Part shown: positions 26,422 to 36,019 of the stretch, piece after piece
Layout: every line of letters begins with the position of its first letter
Numbering within the stretch: the first letter of the stretch is position 1
Source of the DNA: a virus
IMG/VR virus record: IMGVR_UViG_3300034102_003517
Coordinates: 62,001-126,000 of that record
Strand: one strand, 5' to 3'
Length of the DNA: 64,000 bases
Notes under the pieces: generated by a model
The model's database searches: none
What the model was told of the DNA's origin: nothing
What the model saw: only the letters and a program-made list of their open reading frames with translations
Position numbers and translations under genes: made by a program

Positions 26422-29400
26422 CTTTTCAAAAAAACCACTTTATATTGAAACCGATTACGACAACATTATTTCAATAGACCCAAATAAAATTGTTGATAAT
26501 AATGTAATCAAAGATCGATTAGTCGATCATGAGGAGTTAGTAATTTATGCTAACCTTGAAACTAAAGTTGTGCCAAGAACAAAATTGGCGGTTGGAGAAA
26601 CATTGGACATATTTAATACATCTGTTGCTAGTTTAAAATCAAGTTCTAACGACCCGAGCTTAGTCATCAATTTTTTACAACCACAAGGTAAAAAGTTTTT
26701 TGACACATCTTATACTGATCAGTTAACTGGTAAAGGTGCGAAAACTGCAGAAGGGTCAAATCAGGCCGTAAGAAATGTCAAAGGAACAAAAGACACTTCA
26801 AATTATGAAGACACTCAAATGTTAGGAATTGAAACAATCAATGTGACGGTGAATAGTATCGGTGTACCAAAAGTTTCGATGAGATTAATTGATGTGCAAG
26901 GAAGAACTTTATTTGAACAAGGTGAAAAATCCCTTTATTCCGTGTTCTTCAACATGCCTTATCCACTATTTTATTTAACACTCAAAGGGTATTATGGTAA
27001 GGCAATAAGATACGCATTGAATTTATCGAGTTTTAATGCAACATTTGATTCAGGAACTGGAAACTATCAAATAAGTTTGGAGTTTATTGGAAAGTTAACA
27101 GGTCTTCTAGCTGATACTTTATTGGATTATGGAATCGTAGCACCAAAAATGTTTCCAACTAATATTCAAACAACCGACCAGACAAATAACAGTGCCACGC
27201 CAAATGCTACAGTAAATACCCAAATAACACAAACATCGGTAGGTGCACAAAAATTAGATGAGGTGTACGGTATTTACGAATCCAAAGGTTTAATCCCAAA
27301 GGGTTTCCCAAGACTAACAATAGAAGAGTTTTTTTTGAGAGCGGAGAATTATGATTTATCTGTACAAGAATCAATTGAAAAGGGTGACTTTACTGTTTTA
27401 AATGATGTTCAAACTTTTAACAATATACTTGATGAGTTAGTTGATACTGTATATAATAAAGTTCTTACAAATTATTTAGATAACGATAGTTACATCATCA
27501 AAAACAATCAAATTTATTATCCTTACAAAAGAAACATTGACTTTGATTTTAGAAACCAACTTGTCAAAGACATTGAAGCCGAAATTAACGCGGCAGTTAA
27601 AGACCTCAATAATAACACATCTTTTGGGACTGGTGAAAACAAAGGTTCATATAAAATTGGTAATACTACTTTTGAAGGTCAATCTATTCCTGTTTCTTTG
27701 TCTGTAGATGATATTGTTAAAAAATTCTGGTACACAGACCTGACCGAAGATGATTACAGAAGTAGTCTTTCACAAAAATTAGGAAGAAATAATTTTACCG
27801 ATCAAGAGTTAAACACTTACAAAACACAAATAGCCAAAGAGTTTGAACTTTTTGGTAAAGTTAGAGATTTAAATACTGGATTAATTGTAGATGATCCAGC
27901 TCACAGCCCGACTTTTTTTACTTATGGGGAAAAAAAGATTGGTGATATTAACTATATTCAGAATAGTTTTTTTGCAAAAATTGATAAACTAAAATCAACT
28001 TTAGAATCCAAGAAAACATCTATAGAACAAAATTTTTCTGATTTACTTGCAAATAAACTTATTAATGAGAATGACGGATTAGGGTTTGCACCAACAATAA
28101 GAAATGTATTTGCAATAATTATGGCAGGTATAGACACTTTCTATAGATTGATGGATCAAACTCACTTTGACGCTTGGCAAAAAAGAAATGACCCAAAAAG
28201 AATTCAGACAGTTTTACCCCCAAGTAACAACTTTGGTATAGACTCAAAAAATCAAGTTAACTATGCGGGATCACAAAATACCGACAATGTGGTTTACCCT
28301 TGGCCAACATACTTTGTTAAAGAAAAAACAACCGATGGTGTTGATAAGTATGTTATTCAGTACTTAGGCTCACCACCATATGCTCCGACGACAAATGCAT
28401 TTGACAGAACGGTTTGGCCTGAAGTATTCTTTACTGAAAAATATTTAGAAGCGGGGACACTAAAAGCTCCGGTTGGTAAAAAGTATACATATGTTAATCA
28501 AAAACTACTGGGTGACTATGCTTCATCTAATAGTTTAGAGTTTCCGTTCAGCACAATCCCATACGAGGATCCAAGTGAAATTTCATTTTTTTATGAATGG
28601 TGGGAAAGGACATATTTAACATCACACTACACGCAACTTTTCAGAGGTAACTACAAAAGACCGCAAATAGATAAATTTATTGCAGACCTTGAGTACAGTA
28701 ACATAAGTAAAAATATAAATAACAAACCATTTTTACTTGAAAAATTAAAAAACAACCCTTTTGATTTAACTGTCTTAGAGGATTATTTGAAAACAATTTC
28801 CAATAACGGAGCATCTACAAAATATTGGAACTACGAAAGGGACAATTTTACTACGGAATACATCAATACACTAATAAGTAAAGATTATGGTCTATTTAGT
28901 ATGGACACTATTGACGGTGCAAGTTTGACATTAGACACAAGCGTACCATTAGTTGAAAATTTTAAAAACTATTTGAGTGATACGACTACTAACGAACTGA
29001 ACTTTTTTGATGTATACGGATTATATAAAACCGATGATCCTAATGTTATTTATAACACTGATGACACATTTATTTTCTTTGAGGACAAAAAAACGGTCGC
29101 TAGGCTTAAAGAGAATTCTTCAGGAAACAAATTGACATTAAACTACACATACGAAAACAACATAAATAAAAATTTTAATTCACAGGTATTCGTAATACCT
29201 AATAGTGCAACCCCAATTAAAACTTCAATAGATCTTATCAATTACTTCACAGTTAAATATCCTGATTATTTATACAGTAATTATACTGATCTTAATTTAT
29301 TATATTCTAATTATTCAGGATTGGTAACATCTGAACAAGTTACCTCTATGGTTAACACCCCGTATTTTATAAATGCTTTATTGAAAGGTATTGATAATGA

Positions 29401-32400
29401 AAAAAATGGAGTAAGTAACCCATATGTCGCTTTAGGTTATTTATTTTTATCGTCTTTAAATGAAGAATTAACTATACAATCTTTGGATAATACTAATGTC
29501 AAAACGGATATATTGACAAGTCTTAGTAAATTTTCAGCAATCCATCAGATGCCTTATCATTACATTTTGAAATATGGTGCTGTGTGGCATAGGTATAAAA
29601 CATGGATAGAATCAAACAAGACAGTTGATATTTTGGATGATGTATGGCAAAATTTTGATTATGAAAATTATTACGACCCGACACTCGGAAACATGTCCAC
29701 CCAATATACTATTAAAAATTATACAGGGGGTACTCAAACATTCAAGGCCTTTGAAACTATTTTAACACCACCAGCAAATACACAATTTATTGAAAAATAT
29801 AATTTAGGATTTTACCCTAAGTTGATAAATGATTTTTATTGGTACTTTACCAAAGAAAACTTATTTAACACTTATTCTACCACGGAATTTGAAGAAGCTT
29901 ATGATAGAAATAAGTTAAGAATAGGTACAAACAGTAATTCTTCATTTTTTATGCCATACAGTGGAGACTCGAATAACTTAGACCGATCAATTGTAGTAAA
30001 TGGTTATTATCAGTATTTTATTTTTGATAAAAATGCGATGGTTGACAAAAATAATAAAGTATACATTCCGGTACCATCTAATGGAGGGTCCCCTTTCAAT
30101 CAAACCGTTTTAGAATGTTTCACGGGTACAAAAAAATTGAAAACAGACATTTCAAATAATCCCGCAATGTATAATGGTTCGGTTAGAGGTATGTGGGGAC
30201 TTTCAAATTTTGGTTATTTTGACCCGATAGTTAAACCACAACCTGATGAAAGAATAACATACGGATTAGGACCTGGGTTATATCCTAACATATCAACATT
30301 GATAGGAACCTTCAACCCTCAAATTTTAGATGAATTTGAAAAGGCGTTTTTAGGTTTTTGTGACCCGAATGCTGATGCCTCTGAAATTTTAGTATTAAGT
30401 GGTGAAAGAACAACACCTGATTATATTGATACTAACAAGATTAAAAACATAAAACAAAGGAGATTAAGAGATCAAATATTGAATTTGTTTGTTGTTAAAG
30501 AAACTGATTTAACAAACCCAATTATAAATCAAGAAAACATAGACGCGGTAAATATTGCACAAGTACAGCAAATTAACATGTCAAAAAAACTCGAGGAGTT
30601 TATAAATTTTGATTGTATTCTCAAAATAGGTAACCCTTCCAATTTCAACAGAAAAGTATTCAATAGTTTTTCAACTGATGATACTCTAAAACCATTACAA
30701 CCACTAACATACTCAGAATATGTTTTGGGGACTCTCCCTGGTGATGGAACAGGTGTTTCTCTTTTAGACAGCCAATCTTTAAATTCTGAATCTTGGATAG
30801 AACTACAAAAATATGTTGGATTCTCAGTAAACAATAATGTATTATATTCGGATAGTGGATCTACAATTACTGATTTCTTTATTGATAATAATATTGAATT
30901 TTCATCTTCAAATGTTCAAACTTTATACCCGTTAATTAAGATTTATGCTTTTCAAAAATTCAAAACATTGTATGACGGTGGGTCTTGGGATATTGATAAT
31001 TTCTTCGGTGACTACAATCAGTTTTTAGATGACTTGAATTCACTACAGAGTGATATGGTTCGAGAAATCTCTTCGAGATTAAACAAAAATCTACCGAATA
31101 CAAAAACAGAGATAGAAGGTGTAGGATCGAATGTAAGTGGTAATGTTACTAAACTAAGTACATACAACACATTCCAAGCTTTCAATGATAAATGGATTGC
31201 GGGTGGAGATTTTAAAAGTAAAACATTATTTGAAGACTTCATTTTTGTAAATGCAGGAAATGGTGATATCGGCGGAACACTTCAAGTAAATGTTATACAA
31301 ATTGCAAAATTATTGAAAGAAAGAAAAACAATGACAATATTGGACACCGTTGATACAATTATGACTGTAATTGACAATATGTTATTTTACGCGATGCCAG
31401 CATACATTAATTTTTATGGAAACCAATCGCCAACACCAAACGCAATACCTAAACCTATTGATTTACCAAACTCACTGTTCGGTACATATGCTGAAGTTAA
31501 CTACATAGACTCTAAACCAAAGTTTGTTTTGTCGTATGTTGGTAAAACATCAGAACACCCTAAGTCAAATAATAATACGGTATTATATAATGACGATAGT
31601 TATGATTTTAGAAACCCGTCTACTTGTCCTGTAAGAATACCTGTAACACCACCATACAATTTTTCACTTTCAAATAAAGTGGTTGCGTTTACCGTAGACT
31701 TTGGTATTCAAAACCAAAATATGTTCTCAAATTTAGAAGTTGGTATGGACGAAAAAAAACCAACAGGAGCAACATTTTTAGTGAGAGACCAAATTGCAAA
31801 TGGTGTAAATGGGGATTCAATCGCTCAACAAACATCCTCAATATATTCTTTATATTTAAGTTCTTCATATAGCTGTACAGTTTCATCCTTAGGTAATGTG
31901 ATGATACAACCACTTATGTACTTCAATTTGAGACATGTTCCACTTTTTGCGGGATCATATCAAATATATAGTGTTGAACATAGAATCTCTCCTCAAGGAT
32001 TTGAAACAGAATTCAAAGGTACTAGAATGCCAATATATGAATTACCACCACCCGATAGTATGGCAACATATATAAAACAGAATTATTTAGAGAAGTATAA
32101 AAGTATTGCACTTCAAAGACCTAACCCTATCTCAGCACCACAAGGAGCGACAACTAACCTTGATCAACCTGAGGCGGTTGGAACAACATTGAAACCTGAA
32201 GATGAATGTCAGTTATTAGTTAATTCAAAATACTCCACCTTACCTTTTGTTGCCATCAGTAGAAGTAATTTGACCTTTAATGAATTTGCTAACCTCATCA
32301 AATCAATACCAAGTATTGATAAAAATATTGCTATTACACTTTTTGTTATTGCAATTACAAGATCTTCAAATGGTTTCGAGGATAATCTATTACAACCTAT

Positions 32401-32800
32401 TAACAATAACTTGTTTGAGTTGACGGGTAAAAACACATACAGCGACGACCCAAGACTTAATTCCTTGGTGTGTACTAGTGTTGATAATGTAACCAATCCA
32501 TTATTCTCATTTGCACAAGCCATCGAATCAATAGAAATTACTTACAAGTTGTATCAAAATTTAGGACCAATAGTTGAGGAAATGAAACTTTTAAATACTG
32601 GTAACCAACAAGAAACTACAAAACAAGCAATCGCTCAATTTATTATTGCGACTTGGGATACGGGTTACGGTTTTACAGGAAAAAGTGCAAGTCAAATGAA
32701 GGATTTTGTTCTCACAAATGTACAGAATGAAACTATTTTACCAAGTGTATATAGTGCATATCAACAACTTGTTGAGCTTGCGGTAACTTATTTCCCATAA
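26411..32800 (+). CDS. Giant baseplate hub protein with gp27/late-control-D-like region
   Basis: A 2129-residue virion protein. An N-terminal region (about 130-245, GIETINVTVNSIGVPKVSM ... FNMPYPLFYLTLKGYYG) is a beta-rich hub-type segment. Residues about 1690-1880 contain a stretch typical of hub proteins of the gp27/gpD fold (SLGNVMIQPLMYFNLRHVP, AGSYQIYSVEHRI, FETEFKGTRMP). After a linker, residues about 1950-2129 form a helical domain (ITLFVIAITRSSNG ... NNNLFELTG) that could be a degenerate muramidase-like module; no catalytic residues can be assigned. The long middle is unassigned. The gene overlaps gp53 by 11 bases. No closing hairpin was noticed. Confidence 0.65.
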   Translation: MADNFSKKPLYIETDYDNIISIDPNKIVDNNVIKDRLVDHEELVIYANLETKVVPRTKLAVGETLDIFNTSVASLKSSSNDPSLVINFLQPQGKKFFDTSYTDQLTGKGAKTAEGSNQAVRNVKGTKDTSNYEDTQMLGIETINVTVNSIGVPKVSMRLIDVQGRTLFEQGEKSLYSVFFNMPYPLFYLTLKGYYGKAIRYALNLSSFNATFDSGTGNYQISLEFIGKLTGLLADTLLDYGIVAPKMFPTNIQTTDQTNNSATPNATVNTQITQTSVGAQKLDEVYGIYESKGLIPKGFPRLTIEEFFLRAENYDLSVQESIEKGDFTVLNDVQTFNNILDELVDTVYNKVLTNYLDNDSYIIKNNQIYYPYKRNIDFDFRNQLVKDIEAEINAAVKDLNNNTSFGTGENKGSYKIGNTTFEGQSIPVSLSVDDIVKKFWYTDLTEDDYRSSLSQKLGRNNFTDQELNTYKTQIAKEFELFGKVRDLNTGLIVDDPAHSPTFFTYGEKKIGDINYIQNSFFAKIDKLKSTLESKKTSIEQNFSDLLANKLINENDGLGFAPTIRNVFAIIMAGIDTFYRLMDQTHFDAWQKRNDPKRIQTVLPPSNNFGIDSKNQVNYAGSQNTDNVVYPWPTYFVKEKTTDGVDKYVIQYLGSPPYAPTTNAFDRTVWPEVFFTEKYLEAGTLKAPVGKKYTYVNQKLLGDYASSNSLEFPFSTIPYEDPSEISFFYEWWERTYLTSHYTQLFRGNYKRPQIDKFIADLEYSNISKNINNKPFLLEKLKNNPFDLTVLEDYLKTISNNGASTKYWNYERDNFTTEYINTLISKDYGLFSMDTIDGASLTLDTSVPLVENFKNYLSDTTTNELNFFDVYGLYKTDDPNVIYNTDDTFIFFEDKKTVARLKENSSGNKLTLNYTYENNINKNFNSQVFVIPNSATPIKTSIDLINYFTVKYPDYLYSNYTDLNLLYSNYSGLVTSEQVTSMVNTPYFINALLKGIDNEKNGVSNPYVALGYLFLSSLNEELTIQSLDNTNVKTDILTSLSKFSAIHQMPYHYILKYGAVWHRYKTWIESNKTVDILDDVWQNFDYENYYDPTLGNMSTQYTIKNYTGGTQTFKAFETILTPPANTQFIEKYNLGFYPKLINDFYWYFTKENLFNTYSTTEFEEAYDRNKLRIGTNSNSSFFMPYSGDSNNLDRSIVVNGYYQYFIFDKNAMVDKNNKVYIPVPSNGGSPFNQTVLECFTGTKKLKTDISNNPAMYNGSVRGMWGLSNFGYFDPIVKPQPDERITYGLGPGLYPNISTLIGTFNPQILDEFEKAFLGFCDPNADASEILVLSGERTTPDYIDTNKIKNIKQRRLRDQILNLFVVKETDLTNPIINQENIDAVNIAQVQQINMSKKLEEFINFDCILKIGNPSNFNRKVFNSFSTDDTLKPLQPLTYSEYVLGTLPGDGTGVSLLDSQSLNSESWIELQKYVGFSVNNNVLYSDSGSTITDFFIDNNIEFSSSNVQTLYPLIKIYAFQKFKTLYDGGSWDIDNFFGDYNQFLDDLNSLQSDMVREISSRLNKNLPNTKTEIEGVGSNVSGNVTKLSTYNTFQAFNDKWIAGGDFKSKTLFEDFIFVNAGNGDIGGTLQVNVIQIAKLLKERKTMTILDTVDTIMTVIDNMLFYAMPAYINFYGNQSPTPNAIPKPIDLPNSLFGTYAEVNYIDSKPKFVLSYVGKTSEHPKSNNNTVLYNDDSYDFRNPSTCPVRIPVTPPYNFSLSNKVVAFTVDFGIQNQNMFSNLEVGMDEKKPTGATFLVRDQIANGVNGDSIAQQTSSIYSLYLSSSYSCTVSSLGNVMIQPLMYFNLRHVPLFAGSYQIYSVEHRISPQGFETEFKGTRMPIYELPPPDSMATYIKQNYLEKYKSIALQRPNPISAPQGATTNLDQPEAVGTTLKPEDECQLLVNSKYSTLPFVAISRSNLTFNEFANLIKSIPSIDKNIAITLFVIAITRSSNGFEDNLLQPINNNLFELTGKNTYSDDPRLNSLVCTSVDNVTNPLFSFAQAIESIEITYKLYQNLGPIVEEMKLLNTGNQQETTKQAIAQFIIATWDTGYGFTGKSASQMKDFVLTNVQNETILPSVYSAYQQLVELAVTYFP

Positions 32801-32804
32801 ACGA

Positions 32805-32814
32805 TATATTTATA
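32805..32814 (+). promoter_or_regulatory. TATATTTATA late-type element
   Basis: CGATATATTTATATAG lies 11 bases before the ATG at 32826 and would drive the two small genes up to the terminator at 33753. Confidence 0.5.
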
Positions 32815-32825
32815 TAGAAATTATT

Positions 32826-33050
32826 ATGAACATGAAAGCACTTTTAGACGACTATCTAAAAAAAGATACTAGAGTTACCCAAAGAGATAGTGGTAATGGT
32901 TATCAAGAAGTTTGTGATTTAGATACAGGTGATTGTTATACGATAAGAATGAAAGATGGTCTTATTGAAAGAGTTGACAACACTATGAAAACTAATAGAA
33001 CATTAAAAGTCGAAACACCGACAGGTGTTAAGACATTACTTAACGGATAA
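32826..33050 (+). CDS. Small hypothetical protein, 74 residues
   Basis: A 74-residue protein. The N-terminal half is hydrophilic with DSGNGYQEVCDLDTGDCYTI. The second half is a short strand-rich segment (RVDNTMKTNRTLKVET). The function is not recognised. Its own TATTTATA element and the following acidic gene (10 bases downstream) suggest a short late unit. An in-frame ATG two codons later is an equal start choice. Confidence 0.6.
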   Translation: MNMKALLDDYLKKDTRVTQRDSGNGYQEVCDLDTGDCYTIRMKDGLIERVDNTMKTNRTLKVETPTGVKTLLNG

Positions 33051-33060
33051 AAATAAGGTA

Positions 33061-33732
33061 ATGAATATTGATAAAAAAATCATCGAAGAACTAAAAAGGT
33101 TTAATCAAATTAATACCTACATACTAAAAGAACAAGGAGATGCTCCATTACCTGAGGAAGAACCTACTCCTGAGGCCGATGCCACCGCAACGACTCCGGC
33201 AGCACCTGATGCCGCAGCGGCACCTGAAGCTGCAACAGGTACAGATGCAGCAGCACCTGAAGAAGTGGCAGAACCTATTGATATACAATCGGACCCTGAT
33301 GTAGAAGAAGTGGATGCCGAAGGGACTGGTACAGAAACCGAAGATACAGAAGAAATTGATATTACCGATTTAGTAACTAACCAACAGGAAATCAAAACAA
33401 AACAAGAGGAATTTATGACTAACATGTTCTCAAAGTTAGATGATTTAGAAAGTAAGTTGAATACGATGGATCAAATCATGGATAAAATAAATAACCTTGA
33501 AAATAAATTCGATAAGTATAGAGAAAAAACACCAGAGGAAAAACTTATGTTAAGATCGTTAGACTCATATCCTTATAATCAAAAACTTACTGATTTTTTC
33601 CAAGACAAAGAAGTTGAAATGGATAAAACGGGAAAAAATGAATATGTTTTAACTTCAGACGATGTTGAAAACTTTTCACCAGGGGAGATCAAAAAAACTT
33701 TCAATATCTACGATAACGAAGACCAAAACTAA
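33061..33732 (+). CDS. Acidic Ala/Glu/Pro-rich protein with a coiled coil
   Basis: A 223-residue protein from the ATG at 33061, preferred over an ATG at 33025 that lies inside the previous gene. The layout has three parts. An N-terminal helix (MNIDKKIIEELKRFNQINTY) comes first. A disordered acidic Ala/Pro/Glu linker (about 30-105) follows. A coiled coil (about 108-160, QQEIKTKQEEFMTNMFSKLD and on) then leads to a C-terminal region with EKLMLRSLDSYPYNQKL. The helix-linker-coil layout suggests a virion or scaffold-type adaptor. The family is not recognised. Confidence 0.6.
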   Translation: MNIDKKIIEELKRFNQINTYILKEQGDAPLPEEEPTPEADATATTPAAPDAAAAPEAATGTDAAAPEEVAEPIDIQSDPDVEEVDAEGTGTETEDTEEIDITDLVTNQQEIKTKQEEFMTNMFSKLDDLESKLNTMDQIMDKINNLENKFDKYREKTPEEKLMLRSLDSYPYNQKLTDFFQDKEVEMDKTGKNEYVLTSDDVENFSPGEIKKTFNIYDNEDQN

Positions 33733-33752
33733 AAAAAAATTAAACATAATAT

Positions 33753-33777
33753 AAAGGGACTTTACGGTCCCTTTTTT
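33753..33777 (+). terminator. Rho-independent terminator before the SSB promoter
   Basis: AAAGGGAC, loop TTTACG, GTCCCTTT, then TTT. It closes the late unit of 32826-33732 just 2 bases before the SSB promoter begins, a clean boundary between late and early classes. Confidence 0.85.
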
Positions 33778-33778
33778 A

Positions 33779-33809
33779 TTTGACAAACTTGAATATTCAC
33801 TTATATTTG
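33779..33809 (+). promoter_or_regulatory. Bacteroidota-type promoter of the SSB gene
   Basis: TTTG (33779-33782), 19 bases, TATATTTG (33802-33809): an exact match to the Bacteroidota form TTTG-N19-TAnnTTTG. It shares TTTGACAA and CACTTATATTT with the polymerase promoter. The predicted start is about 25-30 bases before the ATG. Confidence 0.8.
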
Positions 33810-33844
33810 TTGTAGATAAAAGAGTAATAATTAAAAATTTATTT

Positions 33845-34699
33845 ATGGCAAATTCAGTATTAGATTCAGTACTTGCACAGTACGAAAAGAACTCAACAAC
33901 ATCGAGTTCACAACGATCAAACATTTCACAAGAAGACCGTTTGAAAAAGTATTTTTCAGCAATTTTACAAAAGAATGAAAAATCTGCATCACGAAGAATT
34001 CGTATTTTACCTACTAAAGATGGATCGTCTCCGTTTGTTGAAGTATGGTATCACGAGATCCAAGTAAACGGACAATGGGTTAAGTTGTATGACCCTGATA
34101 AAAATGACAACGAACGATCACCATTGACCGAAGTATATAACGAACTTATCTCTACAGGTAAAAAAGAAGACAAAGAATTGGCTTCACAATATAGATCTCG
34201 ATTGTTTTATATCGTTAAAGTAGTTGACCGTGATAATGAACAAGATGGTGTTAAATTTTGGAGATTTAAACACAACTACAAACAAGAAGGTGTGTTAGAT
34301 AAAATTCTCCCTATTTGGAAGGCTAAAGGTGATGTTACAGACGCAGAAAAAGGTCGTGACTTAATCATCGAACTAACAAAGGCTAAAACACCACAGGGTA
34401 AAGAATACACAGTTATTCAAACAATCATGTATGATGACCCACAACCACTTCACGAAGATAAAGAAATTATGGACGGATGGGTTCAGGATGAACTTACATG
34501 GAACGATGTTTACTCTAAAAAACCTGTAGAGTATTTAGAAGCCGTAGCGGTTGGAGAAACACCAATTTGGTCTTCTGAACTTAAAAAATATGTATATGGT
34601 GAAGAAGCTGAAATTTCATTAGGTGGAAACAAACAAGAAACACCAACACCTGCGGACCCACAGGCCAATGAAGAACCGGCAGAAGATTTACCGTTCTAA
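33845..34699 (+). CDS. 32: gp32-like single-stranded DNA-binding protein
   Basis: A 284-residue SSB of the T4 gp32 class. A basic N-terminal helix with SSSQRSNIS and EDRLKKYF precedes the core (residues about 45-225: RIRILPTKDG, VEVWYHEIQVNGQWV, SRLFYIVKVVDRD, VKFWRFKHNYK). The tail is acidic and ends in EDLPF, which plays the part of the gp32 acidic tail and recalls bacterial SSB tips. The Cys/His zinc site of T4 gp32 is absent: the chain has no Cys. It would coat ssDNA and recruit UvsX, helicase and polymerase. It heads the replication block, with a terminator after it. Confidence 0.88.
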   Translation: MANSVLDSVLAQYEKNSTTSSSQRSNISQEDRLKKYFSAILQKNEKSASRRIRILPTKDGSSPFVEVWYHEIQVNGQWVKLYDPDKNDNERSPLTEVYNELISTGKKEDKELASQYRSRLFYIVKVVDRDNEQDGVKFWRFKHNYKQEGVLDKILPIWKAKGDVTDAEKGRDLIIELTKAKTPQGKEYTVIQTIMYDDPQPLHEDKEIMDGWVQDELTWNDVYSKKPVEYLEAVAVGETPIWSSELKKYVYGEEAEISLGGNKQETPTPADPQANEEPAEDLPF

Positions 34700-34709
34700 A
34701 AAATCATCG

Positions 34710-34745
34710 AAGCATGGATACCTTGCAAGTGTTCATGCTTTTTTT
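34710..34745 (+). terminator. Hairpin terminator after the SSB gene
   Basis: AAGCATG, 17-base loop containing CTTGCAAG, CATGCTT, then TTTTT. It probably attenuates read-through into uvsX and gives SSB higher expression. Confidence 0.75.
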
Positions 34746-34767
34746 ATTAACTAATTAAAACAAAAAA

Positions 34768-34989
34768 ATGAAACCAATTATTGCAGAAAAATTAAAAGAC
34801 GCTTTGATTAAAAAGTATGAAGCTGAGATCGCAGATGCCGAAGCTCGTTTATATATTTATTTCTCAAACTCTGTTGGTATTGGAGAACATCCACAACACA
34901 CAGAAGAAATGGATAATTTGGTTGGACAACTTACTGACGCAAAAGATAAGTTAGAGACCATTACAGAATTTAAAGTATACGAATTGTAA
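34768..34989 (+). CDS. Small conserved-looking helical protein, 73 residues
   Basis: A charged, two-helix protein (KLKDALIKKYEAEIADAEARL, then EEMDNLVGQLTDAKDKLETI) with a short non-helical middle (GIGEHPQH). It ends one base before uvsX, so it is translated with it. The function is not recognised. The position suggests an accessory of the recombination machinery, which is inference only. Confidence 0.65.
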   Translation: MKPIIAEKLKDALIKKYEAEIADAEARLYIYFSNSVGIGEHPQHTEEMDNLVGQLTDAKDKLETITEFKVYEL

Positions 34990-34990
34990 T

Positions 34991-35998
34991 ATGGCTATTA
35001 AGAAAAACGATTTCGGTTCATTAAAGAAAAAATTCTCCACATCGGCGAAGTACAAACCACAAAGATTTTTTGATTTGGGTTCTGAGTTCTTAGATGCGGT
35101 TGGATTACCTGGTCCCGCTATTGGGCACCTTAATATGTTGTTAGGTCACTCTGATACAGGAAAAACCACAGCATTAGTTAAAACTGCTGTTGATGCACAA
35201 AAGAAAGGTATTTTACCTGTGTTCATCATTACAGAGCAGAAGTGGTCTTTTGAACATGCAAAACTAATGGGATTTGAATGTGAAGAAGTGGTTGATGAAG
35301 AAACGGGAGAACTTGATTGGGACGGATTCTTTATCTTCAACAATAACTTTGAATACATCGAACAAATTACAGATTACATCAATAGTTTGTTAGATGCACA
35401 AGAGAAGGGTGAGTTGGATTATTCATTATGTTTCTTATGGGATTCAGTGGGGTCTGTTCCTTGTAAGATGACATATGAAGGTAAAGGTGGTAAGCAACAC
35501 AATGCAAGTGTTTTAGCAGACAAGATTGGTATGGGAATTAATCAAAGAATTTCAGGATCGCGTAAATCTGATTCTAAGTTTGAAAATACCCTTATCATTG
35601 TGAATCAACCTTGGGTTGAATTACCTGATAACCCATTTGGTCAACCTAAAATTAAAGCAAAAGGTGGTGAAGCTATTTGGTTAAACTCATCATTGGTGTT
35701 CTTGTTTGGAAATCAAAAAGGTGCTGGTACAACTAAGATTACGGCAACCAAAGACAAACGAACAGTAAAGTTTGCCACACGAACAAAAGTATCCGTTATG
35801 AAAAATCACATCAACGGACTTGGGTTTGAAGACGGTAGAATTATTGTAACACCACACGGGTTCTTACCGGGTAAAGACACGGCCGAGGAGAAGTCTTCCG
35901 TAGAAAAGTATAAGAAAGAATATGCTGAGTATTGGAAGGAGATTATTGGAGTTGATGGTGACTTCGATTTGAAAGCAGAAAAAGAAGAAGTAGAGTAG
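34991..35998 (+). CDS. uvsX: UvsX, RecA-like recombinase
   Basis: A 335-residue strand-exchange protein that forms filaments on ssDNA for recombination-dependent replication and repair. The Walker A is GHSDTGKTT (52-60), followed by a VFIITEQKWSFE segment and a Walker B-like CFLWDSVGSVP. A loop L2-like stretch (KGGEAIWLNSSLVFLF) and an acidic C-terminus (KAEKEEVE) follow. T4 UvsX is slightly longer (391). It lies between the 73-residue gene and the RNase H-type nuclease in a compact block without TATTTAT elements. Confidence 0.93.
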   Translation: MAIKKNDFGSLKKKFSTSAKYKPQRFFDLGSEFLDAVGLPGPAIGHLNMLLGHSDTGKTTALVKTAVDAQKKGILPVFIITEQKWSFEHAKLMGFECEEVVDEETGELDWDGFFIFNNNFEYIEQITDYINSLLDAQEKGELDYSLCFLWDSVGSVPCKMTYEGKGGKQHNASVLADKIGMGINQRISGSRKSDSKFENTLIIVNQPWVELPDNPFGQPKIKAKGGEAIWLNSSLVFLFGNQKGAGTTKITATKDKRTVKFATRTKVSVMKNHINGLGFEDGRIIVTPHGFLPGKDTAEEKSSVEKYKKEYAEYWKEIIGVDGDFDLKAEKEEVE

Positions 35999-36019
35999 TA
36001 ACAATTAAAAAACAAAAAA

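Noticed and set aside
33025-33060. ATG at 33025 as start of the acidic protein
   Set aside because: It lies inside the preceding gene; the ATG at 33061 gives a better N-terminus and A-rich leader.
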